NCBI RefSeq assembly: GCF_026914185.1
Contig: NC_070566.1
Span: 3,596,001 to 3,660,000, forward strand
Reading direction: 5' to 3'
Length of the DNA stretch: 64,000 nt
DNA from: Puccinia triticina
Lineage: Eukaryota > Basidiomycota > Pucciniomycetes > Pucciniales > Pucciniaceae
A model generated the notes under the pieces. The model was not told the origin of the DNA and did no database searches. It saw only the letters and a list, made by a program, of their open reading frames with translations. Position 1 is the stretch's first letter; each line of letters begins with the position of its first letter. The translations under genes and the position numbers were made by a program. Positions 46,701 to 57,336 of this stretch are shown here, piece by piece.

Positions 46701-47532
46701 TTTGCGAAAGCAAATGGAAGCGTGTTTGTTGAGGTTGCTGCATGAGCTGTCTGAAGTCGGACGATTGATACAAGTACCACATCTAATATAAATTGGTTTC
46801 ACTGTCAGCGGAGTTTTCAAAGAATTCATCTAAACCAAGTGAGACTCACGATCTACAACGATATCTTATCATGCGCCTACCTTGCTTGTCACGCTGATTG
46901 GAGAGTTCGGGTGGCATGTACGACTTGTAGGTTGAGCTGAGAGCATTTGCCGCGACTTTCTGCGCTTTTCCTGCATAAGATTCCATTTTTAGATATAAGT
47001 GTGGACGGTTAAAAAGATTGAAGAAAAACGTACGTAAATCCTCTGCTTCACTAGCATCGTAGGTTGTTCCAGAGAGGGGCTGGGTGTGGTTTGGAGTTGA
47101 GATGGCATCCTCTATTTCACCGAGTGATTCACTTTCTGTGGGGTTGGTCCTGGTGGTATTGGGGGTTTGGGTGAGATTTGGTGGTTGAGGGTGGGGGGAT
47201 GAGGCTGACTTGGTGGCCCCGGTAGACTTGTGTCGCTTGCGGGTGGATCCCATGGTCGAGGAGTGGGCTGGTGAGGTGGTGATTGGAAGGGCCTGGAGGG
47301 CAGTGATTGGATATGAGTGAGCAAAGAAGGGGAAAACCCCCGGCTCGAGGCCCCCTAGCTCCCTGGGTATAAGGCGGGTACCGCTAGCGGTACCCGGGTA
47401 CCCGCTAGTTTTGGAGACAAAACAGACACCGGACACCGCACCCGGCACCGCCCGGCGGGTGTCTGGCTGGTGCAAGCGGTACCCGCCCGCGGGTGCCGGG
47501 TACCCCCAAACGGGTACCGATTGCCATCTCTA
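43758..47532 (-). mobile_element. hAT transposon 2, largely intact
   Basis: The ends resemble TAAAGATGGCAAT on the left and TAGAGATGGCAAT (inverted) on the right, a common hAT terminus. Both subterminal regions carry GGTACCGCTAGCGGTACC palindromes and GGTACCCG repeats. A possible target duplication CCCTCCTT / CCCTCCTA sits at 43751-43758 and 47536-47543, but it implies unequal ends, so boundaries are uncertain by a few bases. The element encodes the transposase 44047-47253. Confidence 0.8.
44047..47253 (-). CDS. hAT family transposase, apparently intact
   Basis: About eleven short exons, ATG at 47253 (MGSTRKRHKSTGATKS) and TAG at 44047-44049. Order of features: Pro/Thr-rich N-terminus; BED-like finger CGTCINRPTSDSSCSNLNKH with HASIC; WCAEAARPFLALVE; LYLGVDAWQSPNGFDILG with the first catalytic Asp; ICGIVSDNASNNKLM with the second Asp; an acidic Asp/Glu/Ser insert; RWNSTICQL; MRNACRVGLKITNKYYSLTD; LKWWLAQKQSGNTH; and the C-terminal ATSVDVERAFSFGRDYV dimerisation motif with a Lys-rich tail. 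It aligns along its length with the transposase at 29177-32339 but keeps Arg where that copy has stops. No nonsense codon or frameshift was found in the exons I read, so it could be an autonomous source. Confidence 0.8.
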
Positions 47533-47543
47533 TGACCCTCCTA

Positions 47544-48172
47544 CCAAGGGCTTTTGGAGTCTTGCTTCACAAGACACACACCTGCAGCAGTGAGGGACTT
47601 TGTTAAGTTTGAGCTACACCGCAGGAGCAATCAAGAGATCTCTCACCATTCCAGGAATGACAGTAAATTCCGCCGCCCCCAGAACCTGCAGAACATTGGA
47701 GGGGCATGAGGGTCCTCAGACTGTTGTTAGAACCCTCTCTCAATGTAAATTGTCTTGCAACGTCCAGGCCAATCTTTCAGAGGACATACTCCACAGGAGC
47801 AGTCCAACGTTGGGTCACCGGACAACCTGGAGGTTAATCAAATGTTGCGCTTTTGCATGCAGGGCAATGTTGAAAAACATTTGGCGCATCCTTAACCAAA
47901 AATTGGTTTTGGTGGTTTAGGTGGTGAGGACGTTCATTTAACTTGTGTTGTGCAACATTGATTCAATGTTGCCAGCCATGTGGGCTGAGTCAAAAGTAGT
48001 TGCAACACTTGGAGTCAAACCTGCCAGCTCTATGCTGAACTCGGAAGCCCAGAGGTGATCTTGCCTGGCTATGCAAGCAACCTTCCTTGATAATATGTGC
48101 CAAGTCTTCCACAATATCAATATTATCAAGTATCTCCTTATTTGATTCCACTATGAATCTTCAACTTATTTA
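47544..48172. other. Repeat-derived DNA between two transposons
   Basis: No gene recognised. Motifs such as CAATGTTG/CAACATTG occur in both orientations, as in 50.1-50.4 kb. Confidence 0.35.
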
Positions 48173-49975
48173 GGCCCTGTTTGGAGCCAATATAATTGTG
48201 CAATATAATCTGGAATTTTGTGACATCTGATCAAGTTTTGGCGGACCTGATCAGATGTGTCAGCTGGCTACTATGGCAGAGCCACTGACAATCCGTGACA
48301 TAAAAATATAAAAATAAAGTATAAAATGTAGTTTTACATATGAAAGAGACATTATTACTCTTACATATGTAAAACTATGCAAAAACATTAAAAACATATA
48401 TGTATAATTAATTAATTAGCTTTGTGTAATTAATAAGTAAAATATTATGGAAGATTCTGATTCCACAGGTAAACTAACCTGGGGTACCTCCCTTACATGT
48501 ACCCTTAATTATTATCCCTTCCTTGTGTAAACTAACTTCAGAGTTTAAGCAAGTGCATCACGCCCGTGAAAATGCACTTGTATCCTTATATACCTAAGTA
48601 CATATGTATACACCCAGTTTCAGTGACGTAACTGAGGTGTTGTGTATAGTTTAGAAGATGGCTTTATTTGTTGCGTGGCGCACCCAAGCCCGCGTGCTCT
48701 GTTGACTAGAGCTCAAGCCCGCGCGCATGGTGTACATATATGCATATTGCATAAACTAGCCCGCAACCAAAGCGCCTAGGCTACTAGTAAGTGAGAATGG
48801 GCCAGAATACGCCCCAATAGCAATATTATATGTGTTATATGTCTTGTACACATGTAATTATTAAACACCAAATAAGATGTAATTACCACGTCATTCAATA
48901 TATAAACATTCTAGACTGAAAAGGACTCTTGCAGCATGCTCAGGAGAGACTAGAAAGCCCCAAGCCTTACTACATGTAAATTACTACTGTAGTAAATATG
49001 TAGAAGGGGTCAAATGAACTGGAGCATTCAATAAGCGCCTCCAGAACATGTATAAAGCACTGCTTGCACGTGTACAAGTGCACAGAAGCTAGTTCTAGTA
49101 CCTTCTGTGGCACATTTCCACGGAAATGAGCGTCACAGAACCCCCAAACCAGCCCCTATGACGTGTAAAGCATGTGTAAAAACACGCAGAACCTCTGTAA
49201 ATGGTCCTTGACAACCCTTGTATCCAAGCCCCAAGGTTCCACGACCAAAAGCGCCTTCTAGCGCAACCAAATTGCCTCAGAAAGCGCCCACAAGTGTCCC
49301 CCTGTCCCCTGGGCGCCCCTGGAGGCCTGCCTAGGCTATAAAAAGGGCCCTTTCTCCGCCCAAAAGGAGATTCCCCAGCTTTAAATTACATATTGGAATT
49401 TTACCCGCCTTCAACAGCCTCAATAGCCTGTGATTTGCCAGGTAAAATACCTACTTTTGTGATTTTTAGCCCTAATTTCCGCCTTGAAGCTGTCCAGTAA
49501 CCACCCTGCCCTCAAGATTACCTCCTCTGAGCGCCTCCAACTGCCCAACTTCACGCCTGAAGAACCTCAAGTGACTCCAGGGTCTTATACTAGTAAGTTT
49601 AAGCCCCTTCTCTAGAGATTCACCGCCATTTCTTTCTGGGATTTGAAACACCCCTGTTTACAGGCCCCAGTTCTTTACTCTTGAGGGATTAAACACACCT
49701 CATTTATCAGGCCCCTCTTAAAATTAATTATATCAATTTTATTACGTCTAATTGGCCCAAATTGCCCTATTTTTATGCCATAATTCCCAACATTTACGTT
49801 GGAATTATCCCTTATACCTTTGTCTTAGAGTTTTACAAACTCTAGTCTTTAGCTTTGCACCACGTGTAGCTAGAAGGATAATATCCTTGCATCACGTAGG
49901 CTGACAAGATGTCACATAGGATTTCAGGCAAAAAAACTCATATATCACCCGGATTATATTGGCTCCAAACAGGCC
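48173..49975. mobile_element. PIF/Harbinger-like non-autonomous element, 1.8 kb
   Basis: Inverted ends GGCC(C)TGTTTGGAGCCAATATAAT and flanking TTA trinucleotides (48170-48172, 49976-49978) fit PIF/Harbinger target choice. There is no long ORF. The interior contains a core-promoter-like GGCTATAAAAAGGGCCC at about 49332-49348 followed by a pyrimidine-rich stretch, so an LTR may be nested inside. Confidence 0.65.
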
Positions 49976-49978
49976 TTA

Positions 49979-51699
49979 GTTGAGCTTTTGTCAAAGTCTT
50001 TTTTCAAAAAAAAAAAAAAAACAGAAACTTTGTGGGGAATCATCAAAAGACTGAAAATAACCAGCAAAAGGTTTTTTTATGCCATTAACTTTATCTTGTG
50101 GCAGAACATCAACTGGACGCAAGGGTCTCCTCAACGCTCTGCCAAATTATTGAGAGAACAGTGGCCCGGCTCCAGTTCCCTCAACAGATTGGCAGACGTT
50201 GAGGGAACTGGTGTGTTCAGAGAACAGCCTGGTTCTGAGCCAATGCTCCCTCAAGGCTTTGGCAGAGCGTTGAGAGAACTGGGTCCCAGAACCGCCCCAA
50301 TGTTAGAATAATCTTTGCGTTGAGGGAGGGTTCTGACAATGTACCAGAACCCCCAACGCAAAACCCATGTCTTCTGGGTTTAACAGATGTTTTCCTCTAT
50401 TTAGTTTCCCGCAGATGTTCAATATTTTTTTGAGCGTCAAGGGAACACTTGAGATTTCCTCAATCACTCCTGTGGTGTAGCCCAAGGGTGCCTGAACAAT
50501 GGCAAATGGGACAACTTTCCCATGGACATTCTATGAATGGTTTTCAATCAGTTCACAGAATGTTCAACTAGGCAAGGCTGGGCCTCATGATGCCTGTTTG
50601 CCTGAAAAAGCGCCAGATTGTCCTCTGAAAAATTTAAAAAACTTCCTGGCACAGAGGAAATTTAAAAAGATTAGTAGGGGAATGTTGGCTGTGATGTCAT
50701 GCTAATGTCCCCAGTGGATAATTTTGCACAAATCCAAACATGTTCTGGATGTAAAATGTGAGCCACCAATGCCTCAGAGCAATTTGGGAGGAAGCACTGG
50801 AAGAAAAACTCTAGAAACTGCTAGCGGTTGAGATGCAGAAGCTCAAAGGAAGCTTGAGGTGAGACTCAAGCGTTTCTCAAAGTTTATTTCAACCACATTT
50901 AAATTCAGTCACTGTGCACATTGCACAGTGACTGTGCATGAAAGGGCATGGTTTAACTATGTGGAGGTACATGGAGTTACACTGGCAGTTACACTGCAGT
51001 ATGCCGCCTGTCAACTGGGTAGTTGAGTTTTTCTTGTAGTGAAGATTTTTGTTTTTCAAAAAAGAAAATGGTTTGGCAGAAAAAAAGATGCACTGGTTGG
51101 AGTGAATCAATTTAAATCAACAAAAAATATATACCTGTGGAAAGGACCCATGTTAAGAGATGGTGGTGCAGTGGTGATAATCTCCCTTATCTAATTATAA
51201 GCTGTTCAGCCTCATTTGGTAGCAGAAGATGGATGTTTGGGGTTCAAGACCCATGACGGGCCTGTTCTTTTTTAGCAGCATAAATGGGTGCTGAGTAAAG
51301 CTCTCAATGTCCCAGGAGCAGTCAGCCAAAATCCTGACACTGGCCCTCATGCAAGTGCCTGGTCAGGGAACATTCCTCAACCCTTCCATGAGAGTATTCC
51401 CCAAACCACCAAAACCAATTTGAGTATCAATCTTCTTGACTGCACAGGAATTTTGCTTCCTGTACAGGAGCAAATCCAAAATTAACACAGTCCCTCTGAG
51501 AAAAGAACGACTTGCGCAGGAGAGAATTTCCCGCAATTGGTGATCTTTGGCACAGGACACCAGGAAAAAAAAGTAGTCACTTGATGGCAAGTGACATGAC
51601 ACAGCTTTGTTTTCAGCTCCAACACTGCTCCAATGCTGCTCCTCTCCAACAGCACATCTAGGGCTTGCATGACAGGTGTCAGGATCAAAGCACTCAATG
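49979..51699. other. Repeat-rich DNA with GTTGAGGGAAC inverted motifs
   Basis: 50130-50370 contains GTTCCCTCAAC and GTTGAGGGAAC in both orientations plus a hairpin GCGTTGAGGGAGGGTTCTG / CAGAACCCCCAACGC (about 50319-50361). The remainder to 51700 has no recognisable gene. Confidence 0.4.
51158..51262 (+). other. tRNA-like / SINE-like Pol III promoter boxes
   Basis: TGGTGCAGTGG (about 51164) resembles an A box, and GGGGTTCAAGACCC (about 51239) a B box, 75 nt apart. The arms do not fold into a complete tRNA cloverleaf, so a SINE remnant is more likely than a tRNA gene. Weak evidence. Confidence 0.2.
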
Positions 51700-52275
51700 T
51701 GACAAAACCAGATGATGCTCAGCTTTGGCCCTGGCCCAGCTGATGCTCAGCTTTTACCCTGGCTCAGCTGATGCTCAGTTTTTGCCCTGGCCCAGCTGAT
51801 GCTCAGCTTTGGCACCGGCCACCTGATGATCATCTTTGACCCTGGCACAGCTGATGCTCAGCCTTGGACGTGGCTCAGCTGATGCTCAGCTTTGGCCCTA
51901 GCCTAGCTGATTTTCAGCTCTGGTCCTGTCCAAGCTAATTCCCATGTTTTTCCCTGGCCTGGCTCAGCTGACACTCAGCAAGCTGAGCATCAGCTGGCCA
52001 GCTGGCCCAGGACTGGATCAAAGCTCAGCTGGAACAGAACTATGAAAAGGCTGAGCAAAGACTGGTACAAAGCTGAGCATCAGCTGTGCCAGGACTAGTA
52101 CAAAGCTGAGCATCAGCTGGGCAAGGACTGGTAAAAATGTTTTATTCCAATTCTGAGAGTGAGCTGCGTGAAAAAGCTGAGTATGAGCTGAGCAAAAAAG
52201 CTGAGTAGGAGCTGGGTACCAAAGCTGAGTATCAGCTGGACAGAACTGAGGATCAGTTGGGCTCATCAAAAACTG
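51700..52275. repeat. Inverted pair of GCTGATGCTCAGC tandem arrays
   Basis: The left array (to about 51975) has roughly 28-bp units of TGATGCTCAGCTTTGGCCCT plus GGCCCAGC. The right array (about 51980-52270) carries the reverse-complement core GCTGAGCATCAGC in roughly 33-bp units. Together they form a large fold-back structure of arrays. A truncated open frame through the right array is a repeat artefact. Confidence 0.75.
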
Positions 52276-52465
52276 AACAGGACCTCCTTGGTAAATTTTG
52301 GAAGTTGAGGAGACAGTTGGGAGATTGGGGAAGATAGTGGATAGATATTGGATAGATGTTGGGTGGCTGGAGCTGGTGTGATGTCACTTGTCATCAACTA
52401 ACTATTTTATTTTCCTGGTGGGAGGAACTTGATTTTTCAAGAAAATCCCCCTGTTTTCAGTAATA

Positions 52466-52492
52466 CTAGAGGCCAAGGCGGCTTCGCCGCTG
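52466..52492 (-). mobile_element. Helitron-like 3' terminus, copy 3
   Basis: On the minus strand: GCGGC-GAA-GCCGC hairpin, then CTTGGCCTCTAG and T. The best preserved of the three copies. Confidence 0.5.
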
Positions 52493-52499
52493 CAGATAC

Positions 52500-54081
52500 C
52501 TGGTCCCATTTCTCCAACTTTCTTGATCCCTCCTTCAAAATGTCACAATCAACCTGTCAGCATCACACCTCACTTATGTTCATTCCAATTCCCAAAGTAC
52601 TGGTGGCAATATGTTTTCTGTCCTGTTGGCCAAGTTGTAGATCCAACCCAAATGATGTTTCTACAACTTCAAAATTGGCACAATTTATCTACAAAGCATT
52701 ATGTTGACAAAATAATTCTGCAGATCTTCACATGTGGTAAAGTCCACATCAGGCAAGTAAACTTGGGTGTAGTCAAGTTTGATGATGAATGTAGCCCAGA
52801 ATAGTAGATATATCCCATATTTTTGACATATTATCTCCCAGATTTTTACAAGACCATACCAGAAACTTTGTTTAAATTCCACCCCTGAAAAAAAAATTCA
52901 TCAACAGGGTAAATTAAACTGCAAATTTGATTTTTTTCAGCAGATTGTTTTTGTATTGGAAAAAATATACATCTAGCTTAGTTTGTGGGGAAGAGTGTAC
53001 AATGTATAATTTTAGATAGAATTATTTTTCATCACCATGTTGCCAGTTGGGAAGATAATTTGTCACAACAAGAAGTCAAAAATCTGTCATTTTCTTCTCA
53101 TTTTCTTCCATCATCATTCTTCAACCCATTCCTTTCCCTCCTATATCCCCTTTTTATCTCATTTCTTCCTATGTCCTTTTTTTCCCATCATTGTAAATTA
53201 TGTGTAGTCTTTTTTCAAAACTTGTTAACAAAAATTACAAACATCATAATGGTGACCTTTTTTTGCAGTCATAAGGAAAGGAATTTTTTTTGCCATTTGG
53301 CAAGGCACATTGTTCCACTGGTGTCTCCTTGTTCTCTTTTCCCCATTGGAATGAAGTGATCATGATAAACATCCCAATTGGGTTACTTTCTACAGTTTCA
53401 AAATCATATGCATCAATGAAACAGGAGAGAATACTGATGTATGTTGCACGCTTGATTGGTCTGTCCAAAAACCACCGGACAAAAGAGGGAGGTGGATCCC
53501 ATCTGGTCAATTGTAGTAAGAAAACAAGGGCACCGCAATTGTTTGGTTGGTCAAGTCCAAGAGAAGTGAAAGGGGTGATGTTGGCGTCATAAGCGGCCCA
53601 TGAGTCAGAGCTTGCCTTGTGGGTTGCTTGATTGCTTGGGGAGGTCTGAGGGCGTTCGGAGGTGTTCTAAAGGGTTTGGTTAACATTTGGAGGCCGTTCA
53701 GCGGCCTATTGGGTTGATCGGAGGTCGCGCAGGGAGAGGAGGCTTGAAGCAGGTCATTGGGCTGTCTCTGTAGCCTACAGGGTGTTGTCGGGAAGGCCGG
53801 TAGCAACGGTCTTTTGTTGTTGATCGGTCAGGGAGAGCGTGAGGGAGATGGGAAAGGGAGAGGGGACATCGGCCACTCACCAACCTGCTATCATTTTGAG
53901 TCATGAAAAAAAGAAGAGGGGGGCGATTGTTTGGATTCTCCATTCGAGATGTCGCCTGAGGTCAATCTTTGCAGCCCAAAAAAAAGCTTTGAGGAGGGGG
54001 GGGTGCAATCAAACTGGTTGAGCAATTGATCGAGTTTGTGTAGACCAAAAAAACGAAGGCCGGCGTTGATTGTTTGCCCGG
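52500..54081. other. Unassigned DNA, AT-rich then GC-rich
   Basis: AT-rich to about 53450 with T/C tracts, GC-rich after that. Open frames on both strands lack recognisable domains. No gene called. Confidence 0.35.
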
Positions 54082-54887
54082 TCATCTATCTGCGCTGCAG
54101 GAAGGGGGGACCGTGTTCTGGAGAGGAAAATTGAGAGGGGGCCGGAGTCGTTTTTGGTGGTCCTTCGCCGCATCGAATCCAAAAGGGGTCGGGGACATCG
54201 TGCAATCAATGACCATCATGACCAGGTCGCCAGTAGCTGCTGGCGCGGACCGAAGCGCGAATGTCTCGAACTGCTGGGGCAGGCTTCCGGACGCGCGGCA
54301 ACACAACTGGTGGTCAGCTTGAGCCAGGGCTGTAAGAGGGCGAGCTGATGGATATGCAAGAGATAGACCCAGAACCCGTTCGTCTCTGCCAATGAGCCCT
54401 CCGGCTTCCTCGGTTGCTGTCTCATTCCTACTCGTCGTTGAGTTGTTTCCGGCCTGCTCTGGCAGGCGAAGCACGCTCAATACGGCCGCACACCATCCTG
54501 GAAGGTCGTAGGAGATCGAGGTGGAGCTTGCGCCGCCATAATGGCTCGCAGTACTGCTTCCATCGCCACTATTCTGAGTGGTCAAACTTGGTCTACAGGG
54601 GATCAAAGTGAAGGATTCAGGGGGGGGGGCGTAGTCAAAGCTGCGGTCGGGGCTGATGCCAATCTTGCCCTGAGTGATCCTGCCGAGCCCGGTAGCAAGG
54701 GTGTTGAAGGCGCTTGCAAGGCTACTGAAATTGTTCTTAGGGGGGCGAGGGCGGTGTTGAGGAGGCTGCAGAGGACAAAAGTGTTACCAAACTCAACCAG
54801 CTGTTGTTCTCTGATCTCAGCGATAATTTTCTTATTCCGTTGGTCAGCCAATTGGATTTCTTCATCACCTCGATGACCTTGTATCAA
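54082..54887 (-). CDS. Hypothetical protein fragment, unrecognised
   Basis: Two overlapping minus-strand open segments (54603-54887 and 54082-54606) have coding-like composition. The first gives EIREQQLVEFGNTFVLCSLL followed by Ala/Pro/Leu-rich sequence. The second is Ser/Thr/Ala-rich (SGDGSSTASHYGGASSTS). They need a frame change or intron near 54605 to join. No family recognised. It could be part of a retroelement next to the LTR-like repeat at 55.0 kb, or chance open sequence in GC-rich DNA. Confidence 0.2.
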
Positions 54888-54999
54888 ACCTTCCTAGGAG
54901 AAAGAACTTGAGGCGAGATGCAATGGTTGCGTGGGCCCAGCCTCCAGGTGATCAAAGGCTGTTGAGTTGTAGTCGGTGCCGCGCAGGTCAGACATACAT

Positions 55000-55575
55000 C
55001 AACGTGGCAGTGGCATTGTTGCCAAGGATATGAGGCATGCAGGGCGGAGTCGAGGGGAGTTGAGGCGAGCTTGCTGGTGGAGCATGCATATAAGAGGGGG
55101 TGCTCTTGTGTGTTTGGATAATCCCCAGGGCGTCCTTTGCCGCTGTAATTCCAGCAGACGGTTTGCCCTCACCCCCTCCGCTGTTGCACTTGCACAGTCT
55201 GAGGGGCTAAAGAGTGGGTGGGCCCCCCACTGGTCTGCGGGCCGGGGGCCTTCACGTCCATCATTTTTGACCCGTGCACTTGACACGGGCTGGGTGTTGC
55301 GCCTGTGGGCACAGCTTTGCTGATGTTGGAAGGCTGGTTGAGGTTAGCATGTGATCACTTTTGTTATTTTTGTATTAGATCAGCTTATTTTTGTATGTAT
55401 GTTTAATATTGGGAGGTGAATTTGTGGTCTTTTTTTTACCCTTTTGTAACTTGGGCAAACCCTTGATTTTTTTTTTTTTTTGATTTTGTGTTTTTACAGG
55501 GGGAACCCTTGATCTTGATTTTTTCAATTGTGGCAAAACTGTGTCTTTAATAAACTTGGATTTCATTTGCTCCTT
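55000..55575 (+). mobile_element. LTR-like repeat with TATA and poly(A) signals
   Basis: TATAAG at 55089-55094 and AATAAA at 55549-55554 bracket a segment matching the reverse complement of 8800-9385. Shared parts include GGAATTACAGC-type sequence, CAACAGCGGA in complement, an AATCAAGGGTTTGCCC-like block and poly(T). Boundaries are not fixed. Confidence 0.4.
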
Positions 55576-55589
55576 CATCTTGCCAACTT

Positions 55590-57334
55590 TTTTCCCCATT
55601 CTTTACACAGAATGAAAGCTATCCATGTTGCAGATGGAACCACAGATTCAAAAATTTTATTCTCTGGTTTTTTTCATTCTGTAATCAGAGCAACAAAGCA
55701 TTCAACTTCCTCCTGTGTCAGCCACTGAGACAATTTTCCATGTGTCTATAATGAAAATTACAAGTCATGTAACCCAATGGCTAAAGGCTACCTTAAGATT
55801 GACCTTGATCTTGTGTAAGATCCTGTGTTCAAGTCCTCCTGTTGTCTTATATTATTACTTTTGTTGCAATCATTACTTTATATGTACTAAACTATATGAT
55901 TTCACACTTATTATGTATTTTCCATACAGAGAGAGATGAAATTATCTCTCTATGTATTTATCCTGATTAAGCACAATTTATGTACAAATGGGGAGATTAC
56001 ATAAGTATTTATGAAAATCCCTCATCTGAATTCTGTGTTCCTCTTTCCTTCCTTGGATTTAAGGATCCCTCCAGGGCCTTGACTTGAAGGAGGATCAGGA
56101 TCCTGTATTATAAAAAGGGGGGGATCTTTCCCCCAAGATTATTACACATACAAACCTGACTACCTTACTTTAAACTATAATTGAGTGGGGTTTTATATAA
56201 TCTACTAACCTGTTTCCTTTAAAACAGCTTTCCTCCTTTGTGTATTTTTCCTAGGTACAGCTGGATGTTATAACACCTGTATCCTAGAAGACAAGACACT
56301 CATACCTTGTGTAGCCACGGCGCCAGGCTCGAGTAATCTCGCCGCGTCCCCTTTACATAAGGGTGCTAGCCCCTCCGCTTTGAAGCGTTGAGGTGTGGTT
56401 TCCTCCCATTGGCCTTAACAGGTTATAGTGTGGCAACATTCTTCCGCTGGCCGCTATTCTAGCCGCTACAGCGTGTATAATCCCATCAACTCCGTGCCAC
56501 ATAAGAGACCAGAGCTGACATCCTGAGTCCTGAGGGGAATGAGTAAATCCATAACTTGCCCCAATATCTTTTTTGTCTTTCAGAGTAGGACAGCCACCTG
56601 AAATATAATTTTCAGCTAGCCTACTGTTATCAGCTTTGTAATTCAAACTGCATGTGTGTGTCAGTGAGTCCGTGAGAATATGGTTTTTTGGGATTTTAGA
56701 GCACTCTCCATACACTTTTGACTTTGGAAAATCTGGATGGCCAGGCATGTAGAGATTAGTTAATATGGATGAGATGAAGACCAGAGGCACTATTAACAGT
56801 GCCTATTTACTAGCATAGTTGACCCACCATTGGTAGTAGTAGGAGATATGACCAAAAACCCCATCACCTCAAAAAATCTATTTTTTGGTTACTGCCTTGC
56901 AGCTAACCATTTGAAGACATAGTAATTTAATTGATGATGTGGATTTTTGGTGCACCTTTGGGCACCTGTGCCAAGGTTTTGATAGTTTTTATTAATATGA
57001 AATCCACCAAATTAGACCCAAAGTAGCACATGCCTTTCTTGTGGTGTGCTATTGTCATGCAGCTCACCACACACCCTTCAGAGGCTCAAGGTTTTTCTCC
57101 CTGCTGTAAAATCTTGGTGGGCTCTAGGTGCCCCAGTGAGAAGTTATAAATTTTTCATTGTTTTTGTCATTCTTTGTAAAATTAAAATTCCAAATCCCAA
57201 ACTGTGTTGGAATTTTTCCCCAAAAGTTTCCAGGACCAATTTTTGGTTCTGGGGACCCAGGCCAGACGTAAAAATCTGGTCACTCAAACATGCACAACAT
57301 TTGGGAAATTTTGGGAGTTGATTTGTCAAGACCC
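55590..57334. other. Repeat-rich DNA with a tRNA-like segment
   Basis: 55770-55845 has weak A-box (ATGGCTAAAGG) and B-box (GTGTTCAAGTCC) resemblance. 56250-56480 contains CGCCGCGTCCCC and TAGCCGCTACAGCG motifs seen in other repeats. 57000-57334 is unassigned. Apart from the doubtful frame at 56353-56790, no gene was seen. Confidence 0.35.
56353..56790 (-). CDS. Short ORF, 145 aa, doubtful
   Basis: Begins MPLVFISSILTNLYMPGHPD and contains several Cys (GECSK, HTCSLNY, GGCPTL, SGCQLW). The C-terminal part overlaps repeat-type sequence. The leader is only weakly hydrophobic. No homologue recognised; most likely not a real gene, listed because it starts with ATG and is cysteine-containing. Confidence 0.15.
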   Translation of the reverse strand: MPLVFISSILTNLYMPGHPDFPKSKVYGECSKIPKNHILTDSLTHTCSLNYKADNSRLAENYISGGCPTLKDKKDIGASYGFTHSPQDSGCQLWSLMWHGVDGIIHAVAARIAASGRMLPHYNLLRPMGGNHTSTLQSGGASTLM

Positions 57335-57336
57335 TA

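Noticed and set aside
51158..51262. A true tRNA gene
   Set aside because: Pol III box-like motifs are present but no complete acceptor, anticodon and T arms can be paired.
52018..52269. Minus-strand open frame with repeating AQLMLSFVLV peptides
   Set aside because: It arises from the GCTGAGCATCAGC tandem repeat; no independent coding evidence.
55375..55599. Lys-rich 74-aa minus-strand frame resembling a ribosomal protein tail
   Set aside because: Composition follows from the poly(T)/AATCAAGGG repeat; the same repeat occurs at 8.8 kb without the frame.
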